DNA of 8,450 bases, from NCBI GenBank assembly GCA_002762705.1, contig PCVE01000116.1, positions 1 to 8,450 on the forward strand. The letters are read 5' to 3'. A model generated the notes under the pieces. That model was not told the DNA's origin. It did not search any database and saw nothing but the letters and a program-made list of their open reading frames with translations. This stretch comes from Candidatus Woesearchaeota archaeon CG11_big_fil_rev_8_21_14_0_20_43_8. Its GTDB lineage: Archaea > Nanobdellota > Nanobdellia > Woesearchaeales > CG08-08-20-14. Positions 1-5,735 of this stretch are shown here, in pieces (position 1 is the stretch's first letter; every line of letters begins with the position of its first letter). Position numbers and translations under genes: made by a program.

Positions 1-2072
1 ATCTGGCAAAGAACAGTGTTGTCGCGAATGTGGTGCACAGTATGTCTTATGATAATGCGGGTCCTGTGGTCAGCGCGATAAGGTCAGACCATAGCGGTTC
101 AGATGGGAAATATTATCTAGGTCTGGGTCCTGATAATATAACTGTGTCAGTGACTGATGCAGGTGTCGGTTTCGACATGACTACTATGTTCCTTGATCTT
201 GGTTCGGTGACTGGAGATTCTAAGATGTCGCCAGTTTCGTGCACATCATCTGGTTGTGTGTGGTCTGGCATCTATATCAATTCGATATCAAAAGACGAGA
301 AGAAGTATAAGATCGGATTGAGTTCTGATTCTTCGGATCTGCTTGGCAATCATGCGACTGGTCTCACACAGGAGTTCACTGTCGATCTGTCTTCACCTGT
401 GATCGATGCTGTTGGATTGTTTGGAAACAAAGATGGATTATTTGTGTCGGGTGATTACATGCAGGCGATCGTCAACATAACCGAACTCAATGAGATCTCA
501 TCTGCGGTCGCGAATTTCTCTGGGATAATCAGCGGTCTTGATGATTCTACGGGGACATGCACCCAGATAGATGCAGATTCTGGGGAATGGCAGTGTGCAT
601 GGTCAGACAGCATAGGCCCTCTTGACAAAGGAAAAAAATCAGGGTATATCCGATTCGACATCACGGATCAAGCCGGCAACACTGTGAAGAGCAAGCATAA
701 AGTCACCATCTATAGAACCGAAGACAATGATACAATCTCTGATCATTTTGATTCATCAATCGGCGCACCATCGCCAGATGCAGTGAATCGACATCTCATG
801 GATTACATGAATACATTCATAACTTTCCCAGTGACATTAAATTCAGATGACGCTGTGCCTTTGCGAGTCACCCTCGAAGGCTGCACCGGTGAAGGGATGC
901 AGATACTCAACAACGCAGCGCCATATACAAACAAGCCACGTCTGATACAGTTCCCATCAGACCTGACTCAGTTATATGTCGAGTTCTCATTCGATGTGCA
1001 GAGCTATCCATATGACAATCTTTCTATTGATTGCAATCTTGGCATCGTGAGTCTTGTCGATGGAAAGACTGTCTCGAATAAAGAGCTTGAGCCATTGAAT
1101 TTCACGATACCTTTCTATAACCAACCATTCGGCACACTTGATTCTCAGGTCGGACGGAAGATAAATGAGACTGTCGATGGTTTCCTGATAGATTCTCTTG
1201 CGTGGATAGATTATGTCGAGAAAGTGATCATGATCGCCGAGAAATTATGCGGCATCTATAATGTGCTTCAGAACATCATGCTTGTCTGGGGGAAAGTCAC
1301 ATCGTTATGGGGTTCCTGCTGTGGTGGTGGGCTCACTGCTTCAGCAGCATGTTGTCCGCAGCAGCAGTCAAGCGCAGTCCAGCTTGAGGGCACTAAAGAA
1401 GGTCTCAAAGGAACTTATACAACCGTGAAAAAATGGTGTGCTTTGATCGGATGCACTGCTTTCTCGCCGCAGTGGACCAAAGACACAGGATATGCGGACA
1501 AATATTTCGATTGGGCAAAAGACAATAATCTCCCGATCAGTCAGTATAAGACAAATGTAGGTTATCTTGGCAATGTCGAGCCTAAGGACAGCCTTGTGTT
1601 GTCGGCTGTGTTCTTCTGCCTGCCTGGAGTCGTGCATAATCTTCAGAAGCTCAGGCAGATAGAATGCCAGTATGTGCAATGCATGGAGAACACAAAGAAC
1701 GGTCTGCCTCTTTCGCTCTGCGAAGAGCAGCGTGATTATATGACATGCAAGTATGTGCTTGGCGAGGTGTTCAATCTTATACCGTTCGCAGCGGCATTCT
1801 CGCAGATACTCAAGAATGTCGACAATGCGCTCAAGAATCCATTGAATTTTGTCTCTACATCTGCGAGTGCTTATTGTTCACTCACTTGCCGTTCAGTCGG
1901 CACAGGGACGATGTGTTCGATATGTAGCTGGTTCGAGTTCGCTGGGATCGCGCGTGATGTGTTTTGTGATTTCGGTATCGGGCCAGGATGCGACAGAAGT
2001 GTGTTCAGCTCGAACTACTGGTCGCTTGATACGGGGATATGCGAAGATATCGCTGACAGGTATGATATATGA
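1..2072 (+). CDS. Ig-like, cysteine-rich surface protein, 5'-truncated by the window edge
   Basis: The frame is open from base 3 (Leu-Ala-Lys-Asn before the GTG at 30), so the true start lies upstream. The GTG at 30 is only the first possible start inside the window; residues are numbered from it. Residues 1-118 and 119-230 are two Ig-like domains, with linker motifs of the SSPVI type and a D-x-AGN signature near 211-217. Residues about 240-375 are beta-rich. From C407 to the end about 19 cysteines occur in roughly 275 residues, including CC pairs and a helical stretch with CLPG, RQIEC and QC motifs. Seven N-x-S/T sequons all lie before residue 380. No C-terminal membrane helix or sorting signal is obvious. 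Its TGA overlaps the next ATG, so the two are probably co-translated. I infer an exported, possibly glycosylated and disulfide-bonded envelope protein. The specific function is unknown. The Cys-rich half resembles proteins I associate with DPANN genomes, but this is unverified. Confidence 0.85.
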   Translation, partial: LAKNSVVANVVHSMSYDNAGPVVSAIRSDHSGSDGKYYLGLGPDNITVSVTDAGVGFDMTTMFLDLGSVTGDSKMSPVSCTSSGCVWSGIYINSISKDEKKYKIGLSSDSSDLLGNHATGLTQEFTVDLSSPVIDAVGLFGNKDGLFVSGDYMQAIVNITELNEISSAVANFSGIISGLDDSTGTCTQIDADSGEWQCAWSDSIGPLDKGKKSGYIRFDITDQAGNTVKSKHKVTIYRTEDNDTISDHFDSSIGAPSPDAVNRHLMDYMNTFITFPVTLNSDDAVPLRVTLEGCTGEGMQILNNAAPYTNKPRLIQFPSDLTQLYVEFSFDVQSYPYDNLSIDCNLGIVSLVDGKTVSNKELEPLNFTIPFYNQPFGTLDSQVGRKINETVDGFLIDSLAWIDYVEKVIMIAEKLCGIYNVLQNIMLVWGKVTSLWGSCCGGGLTASAACCPQQQSSAVQLEGTKEGLKGTYTTVKKWCALIGCTAFSPQWTKDTGYADKYFDWAKDNNLPISQYKTNVGYLGNVEPKDSLVLSAVFFCLPGVVHNLQKLRQIECQYVQCMENTKNGLPLSLCEEQRDYMTCKYVLGEVFNLIPFAAAFSQILKNVDNALKNPLNFVSTSASAYCSLTCRSVGTGTMCSICSWFEFAGIARDVFCDFGIGPGCDRSVFSSNYWSLDTGICEDIADRYDI

Positions 2073-4132
2073 TGAAAAAAAGAATACTGCTTGGATTGAT
2101 CGGGATGTTGTTCGTACTTGTAGGTATGCAGTTCGCAGCAGGGGCATATGTAAGATGCACGACAGCAAAGACTCTTGAGATCTGTTCTGATTCTGGTTGC
2201 AAGATCACTTCTTTTCCTTCAACTGCTAAATGTCCAGACAAGATGCAGAGTGGCGTGATATATGATTGGTACACTGCATCTGATCTGAAGGACAAGAAAG
2301 ATTATACTTGTGACTCCAGTGGTTATTGCTGGAAATCGACAACGACATCTTCTGGGACGACCAGTAATCCTTCGTCGACAACTGCGAGCAGCAGCACATC
2401 CGCGTCATCATCTGGTGATCCAGCCAAAGGCGATACACAATTCTCTGATGGCAAGACTTATATATTCTATGATGGGAAATGGTATGAGACTGTGACTAGC
2501 GGCGCTAGTGGTGTCGCAGGCAATCCAGGCGACAAGCAGGAGAATGCGAATGGCTATGCCATCAAGGGAAAAGATGGAAAATGGTATGTGGTCAAAAAGA
2601 CCACTGTCGGCACTGATTTTGTGCCTGACCCAGTGTCCCTCACAAAGACAATCGAGAAGAATCTTAAATCCGACGCAGACTTCACGTATGGAAAAAAAGA
2701 CGAGCAGACTGGTCTGACACCTGTGAAGGGCATGGATGGCTTATATGTGAAAGATGTGAAAGGCGACGGCGTCCCTGATGATAATCAAGTGTATGACAAG
2801 AACTGGAATGCCATCGGAAGCAGGAAGGACAAAGAGATAACGCTTTATGGCTCGAATCTTCATGTCGATTCAAAAGGCAAAGTATATGATTCGAGTGATA
2901 AATATCTTGGCATCGGTTTCAAAGTGACTGAAAACGCTGGTGGCGGCGCAAAATATTATTACACTGCTGACAAGAAGACTGTCGTCTATGATAAAGAAGG
3001 AAAAGTGCTGACAAAAGATGGCGAAGTCTTCGCGAACGGCGCATACATCGACAAGTCAGACAAGAAGAAAGTGTTCTATAACCGGAATGGGGCTGCGATC
3101 GCTGGTGCTGTATCTGATGGTTATGGGGGATACTATCTTGATGAGAAGCAAAAAGACGGCACTTCTGTCACTATGCATCATTATCTTGATGGAAATGTAT
3201 ATGGCGAGAAAGGATTCTTCGACACTAAATATTATTTTGGTAAAGAAGATAACAAAGGCGGAACTGTGGTGCAGCGTACATATGATCGATGTATCGATGC
3301 TCTTAGTGGGAATAAAGGGCCTGTCTGCCAGACCGAGGATGGTAGCACTGTATATGGATTCTCTGGTCAGGTGCTAGAAGATGCTGAATATAAAAACATG
3401 TTCAAAGACACTTTTGGGATCGGTTCCTTTGGCATGACACATTTCGGAAACGCAGTCGACACATGGGTCGGGCTGACAAGCAACAGGTATTTTTCACTTT
3501 TTTATTCGTCAGATGAGACCGAAATATACAAAACCTTAAAAGAGAATGAGTTCATAGGCGCGGTTCTTGGCGGCATAGAAGGGATATCTGGCGCGTTATG
3601 TGAGGGTCCTGTCATCGATATCGACACTTCTTCAGCGTCATTCTCTCCAAATGGCGGGTCGGCCTATGCGCATATCGAAGCTGAGCGTGTTGACTATCTG
3701 AATTATTCAGAAGGCGCTGAACCAACCATTAGATATCAATACTTGTTCACGATGGATGTCAATGTCGCAGGATGCAGAGATGATACATCAGTTACCACAT
3801 GGATACTTGGGCAGAGCGAATCTGGCGTGACTGTCAGAAAAGAGCTTGTCGTGAACATACCCGCGCTCACATCTGACAATTCGACATTCTCCTTCAGAGG
3901 ACCTGCGAAAAGCGCAAATTATTATTCAAAAGTCTGCATGAAGTTCAATCAGATCAATTATGATTGTTTTGTCGGGATACGAAGCGGCGATGAGATCTGC
4001 AATAATGTCGTTGATGGGAAGAAATCTTATGAGAGCTATCAAAAACAGATCAGCGACAATGGCCTTGACGAATCGACTGTGAATTCGGGTTCAGGCGGTT
4101 CTATAACGACAGGCATCAATCCGAGCATTTGA
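2069..4132 (+). CDS. Secreted protein with six-Cys module, Ser/Thr linker and Tyr-rich repeats
   Basis: 687 residues, no family recognised. Residues 1-26 form a classic signal peptide (MMKKR, hydrophobic core, AGA before Tyr27). C30, C39, C44, C55, C81 and C87 make a compact module that could hold three disulfides. Residues 90-116 are a Ser/Thr-rich linker, a likely spacer or O-glycosylation site. Two DGKWY motifs follow at 135-139 and 169-173. Irregular beta-hairpin-like repeats carrying V-Y-D/G or V-F-Y motifs lie near 241, 272, 306, 335, 377 and 428. The C-terminal part (about 440-687) holds five more cysteines, starting with C511 in an LCEGP motif, and has a beta-sandwich look. No membrane helix is seen after the signal peptide, so the product is probably released or held by partners. 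The ATG overlaps the preceding stop (ATGA), with a weak AGGT at 2058-2061 ahead. The Met at codon 2 is an equally possible start. Role inferred: envelope structural or adhesive protein acting with its operon neighbours. Confidence 0.88.
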   Translation: MMKKRILLGLIGMLFVLVGMQFAAGAYVRCTTAKTLEICSDSGCKITSFPSTAKCPDKMQSGVIYDWYTASDLKDKKDYTCDSSGYCWKSTTTSSGTTSNPSSTTASSSTSASSSGDPAKGDTQFSDGKTYIFYDGKWYETVTSGASGVAGNPGDKQENANGYAIKGKDGKWYVVKKTTVGTDFVPDPVSLTKTIEKNLKSDADFTYGKKDEQTGLTPVKGMDGLYVKDVKGDGVPDDNQVYDKNWNAIGSRKDKEITLYGSNLHVDSKGKVYDSSDKYLGIGFKVTENAGGGAKYYYTADKKTVVYDKEGKVLTKDGEVFANGAYIDKSDKKKVFYNRNGAAIAGAVSDGYGGYYLDEKQKDGTSVTMHHYLDGNVYGEKGFFDTKYYFGKEDNKGGTVVQRTYDRCIDALSGNKGPVCQTEDGSTVYGFSGQVLEDAEYKNMFKDTFGIGSFGMTHFGNAVDTWVGLTSNRYFSLFYSSDETEIYKTLKENEFIGAVLGGIEGISGALCEGPVIDIDTSSASFSPNGGSAYAHIEAERVDYLNYSEGAEPTIRYQYLFTMDVNVAGCRDDTSVTTWILGQSESGVTVRKELVVNIPALTSDNSTFSFRGPAKSANYYSKVCMKFNQINYDCFVGIRSGDEICNNVVDGKKSYESYQKQISDNGLDESTVNSGSGGSITTGINPSI

Positions 4133-4150
4133 CTTTTGGGATGGGAAAAG

Positions 4151-4945
4151 ATGGTGAAGCAGAAAAAAAAGAGGGGATATTTTGATTCTTTGTTTTGTAG
4201 TCTGAAAGACTCTTTGAAGTGTTGCTGGTCTACAAAACTGATGATCCTGGTCGCGGATGTTATCTGTGTCGCGATAATCTATTCCCTTGTGGGTCTATGG
4301 AAAAGCAGGATATTGACTTTGGTCATGCCATTTGCGAAGACTGACCCGCAGATGCTAATAGAAACTCAGGATATCGCAGGCATACAGCAGATATCTGGCG
4401 CATACACATCACTATTGCATGGGCTTTTGATATATACACCGATAGTCCTGTTCATCGGCCTTTTTGTGCTGACACTCTCACGGTTCTTTGTATGGGGCCG
4501 TGTCAACAAGACAAAGTTTGGATGGAAATCCTATCTGCGTTTCCTTTGGCTTGATCTCATTATGTTCCTATGCGCACTTCCATTCATCGGATATTGCTTG
4601 TTCGCTATCGCAAACGGAGTCTCGATGTCTACCTCTGCGCTCAAGGCATGGGCGGTCGGGATGATCTTTGTCTATCTCCTGCGGCACCATTTCAGGCTCT
4701 TTTCGTTGCAGCATTTCTTCGCTGGTAAGAAAGTAGTCGATTCAGTTGTGGGTGGGATCAAGGATGGATTCAAGCGATTCCATCTCATGATTATCCCTTA
4801 CCTAATCATGCTTGTGCCTATGTTTCTTCTTGTGAATCTATGGGTCGCTCTTCTGCAGGGCATGATTGTCACTGTGCTGAATGCGTTCACTGTGATCGCG
4901 ATCCTGTCTGTCGGGAGATTCTTTCTTGCCAAGATGATGCGATGA
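4151..4945 (+). CDS. Polytopic membrane protein of unknown function
   Basis: 264 residues starting MVKQKKKRG, a basic cytoplasmic N-terminus. Hydrophobic segments lie at about 30-50, 88-110, 130-153, 162-176 and, in the last 55 residues, two more (about 212-234 and 237-259). The total is therefore about six helices. Loops are rich in Lys/Arg (KKR, RVNKTK, LRHHF, KDGFKRF), consistent with cytoplasmic sides. No enzyme motif or transporter signature is recognisable. Starting at the TTG at 4136 would add five residues (MGWEK). I prefer the ATG at 4151 because GGGA sits at 4138-4141 and 4143-4146 and the product then begins with the usual basic stretch. It lies 18 bases after the secreted-protein gene and is probably in the same transcript. 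A membrane anchor or assembly factor for the two upstream exported proteins is the simplest reading from context, but nothing in the sequence proves it. Confidence 0.85.
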   Translation: MVKQKKKRGYFDSLFCSLKDSLKCCWSTKLMILVADVICVAIIYSLVGLWKSRILTLVMPFAKTDPQMLIETQDIAGIQQISGAYTSLLHGLLIYTPIVLFIGLFVLTLSRFFVWGRVNKTKFGWKSYLRFLWLDLIMFLCALPFIGYCLFAIANGVSMSTSALKAWAVGMIFVYLLRHHFRLFSLQHFFAGKKVVDSVVGGIKDGFKRFHLMIIPYLIMLVPMFLLVNLWVALLQGMIVTVLNAFTVIAILSVGRFFLAKMMR

Positions 4946-5011
4946 GTGTTTCCTTTGGATAATTGATTTAAAAGGATAAGACAAGAATGATCGGGTTGCG
5001 GCTACAAAACC

Positions 5012-5026
5012 AAATATTTATATTTG
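5012..5026 (+). promoter_or_regulatory. Archaeal TATA box (with upstream BRE-like A-rich bases) of the 5049 gene
   Basis: TTTATATT at 5017-5024 is a near-ideal archaeal TATA element, and AAACC/AAA just upstream (5006-5014) is compatible with a TFB recognition element. Its centre lies about 28 bases before the ATG at 5049. Transcription would then begin within a base or two of the start codon, giving a leaderless mRNA. No Shine-Dalgarno sequence is present between the box and the ATG, which agrees. Confidence 0.8.
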
Positions 5027-5048
5027 CCTTGTTAATCATTCAATTGTC

Positions 5049-5465
5049 ATGGTGCAAATAGATAAATTAGTCAAGATTGGTACAAAAGAATTAGCCAAAA
5101 ATTTTGATAAAAATCTAGTTGGCGTAATTCTTGAACCTGATAAAGAACCATCCCATTGGGTTAATCTAAATTGTGTACAACTAGGTGATATGCCATTCAA
5201 TTTTTACATTACTGGCAAAAGTGATTCTCCTGGTCATGATATAGATGCTGTATACGTGGGTAAAGTATTAGTTCGAGATGGACATGTTCATTTTTATGAT
5301 CGATATCCGATTGGTGGCGGACCATTTGAAGTAAAAGACTTCGCAAGCCCAGATTTCAGAAAAAGAGCTGAATTGATTGTCCAAAATATTGATCAACTTC
5401 TTGGTAATTATGAAGAACCTGATTTTACCAAAGAAGCAAACGAAAAATTACTGAGATTATCATAA
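5049..5465 (+). CDS. Hypothetical cytoplasmic protein, A+T-rich stand-alone gene
   Basis: 138 residues with no signal peptide, no membrane helix and a single Cys (in NLNC, about residue 43). I do not recognise the family. The chain looks like a compact alpha/beta fold: a helical N-terminus, beta strands around LVGVILEP, FNFYITGKS, IDAVYVGKVLV and HVHFYDRYPIGGG, then a helical C-terminus from about residue 98. His and Asp residues cluster at GHDIDAV and DGHVHFYD and may be functional, but no known catalytic motif is visible. The start is supported by the TATA box at 5017-5024. Base use differs from its neighbours: 128 G+C in the 360 bases 5101-5460 (36%, hand count). Of 13 Leu codons, eight are TTA or CTA, whereas the preceding gene shows no TTA at all. 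It is a separate transcription unit, and either recent acquisition or different selection on expression is possible. Confidence 0.8.
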   Translation: MVQIDKLVKIGTKELAKNFDKNLVGVILEPDKEPSHWVNLNCVQLGDMPFNFYITGKSDSPGHDIDAVYVGKVLVRDGHVHFYDRYPIGGGPFEVKDFASPDFRKRAELIVQNIDQLLGNYEEPDFTKEANEKLLRLS

Positions 5466-5498
5466 TCTGGATTTGAATTACCTTAAGTCACGTTCTAT

Positions 5499-5508
5499 AT
5501 CTTAAGAT
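5499..5508. repeat. 10-bp perfect palindrome ATCTTAAGAT
   Basis: A perfect palindrome in the short gap after the 5049 gene. A second CTTAAG lies 19 bases upstream at 5482-5487. It could be a protein-binding site, or part of a weak 3' hairpin for the preceding gene. It is short and A+T-rich, so chance is a fair explanation. Confidence 0.25.
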
Positions 5509-5520
5509 TTGAGAATTTCG

Positions 5521-5529
5521 ATAAATATC
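5521..5529 (+). promoter_or_regulatory. Possible TATA box for the 56-codon ORF
   Basis: ATAAATATC is centred about 40 bases before the ATG at 5565. Initiation about 27 bases downstream would fall near 5552 and leave a very short leader that only just includes the GAGGGAG site. It is weaker than the other TATA boxes here. Confidence 0.3.
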
Positions 5530-5550
5530 CTGATTAGGGGTGTTGCGTCT

Positions 5551-5557
5551 GAGGGAG
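5551..5557 (+). promoter_or_regulatory. Shine-Dalgarno-like GAGGGAG deciding the start at 5565
   Basis: GAGGGAG ends seven bases before the ATG at 5565. It differs from the archaeal consensus GAGGTGA by a base or two. The codon just before that ATG is an in-frame TGA, so no earlier start is possible, and the site is the main support for translation here. Confidence 0.45.
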
Positions 5558-5564
5558 AATCTGA

Positions 5565-5735
5565 ATGAAGATCTACTTCCCCATCATCAAGGATGAAATG
5601 ACTTTCCGGGATGTCATGAAAATATTTGCAAAGCACTTCAATCTCAAAGAAAAGAAAGACAAGAAGAAATATCTATATCTCTGGGTTGGATCAAAAGAAA
5701 CTTCTTTTGCAAGGATATCTAACTTTCTATCTTGA
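5565..5735 (+). CDS. Small basic hypothetical protein, 56 aa
   Basis: The frame runs from ATG 5565 to TGA 5733-5735 and is uninterrupted. The product begins MKIYFPIIKDEMTFRDVM and is basic: 13 Lys/Arg against six Asp/Glu, with a cluster EKKDKKK at 29-35 followed by a hydrophobic YLYLWVG. Residues 13-27 could form an amphipathic helix. There is no signal peptide or Cys. Codon choice (ATC, TTC, CTC, AAG) matches the larger genes of the window rather than the A+T-rich gene just upstream, which favours a native coding sequence. A Shine-Dalgarno-like GAGGGAG is well placed. Its last 17 bases overlap the 3' end of the opposing gene. No family is recognised. It could be a small nucleic-acid-binding protein, or the remaining N-terminus of a longer decayed gene. 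It is short enough for many gene callers to skip. Confidence 0.5.
   Translation: MKIYFPIIKDEMTFRDVMKIFAKHFNLKEKKDKKKYLYLWVGSKETSFARISNFLS

Noticed and set aside
1368..1679. Antisense open frame of about 100 codons within the first surface gene
   Set aside because: It lies wholly inside a frame with clear domain structure, shows no promoter or Shine-Dalgarno site, and its product has no coherent features.
1849..2178. Overlapping + strand frame spanning the junction of the first two genes
   Set aside because: Both real genes continue through it with a normal ATGA overlap, and the product looks like out-of-frame translation.
4951..4976. TCCTTT/AAAGGA inverted repeat after the membrane-protein gene as a terminator
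   Set aside because: Six A/T-rich pairs with a 14-base loop and no U-tract after it; too weak to call.
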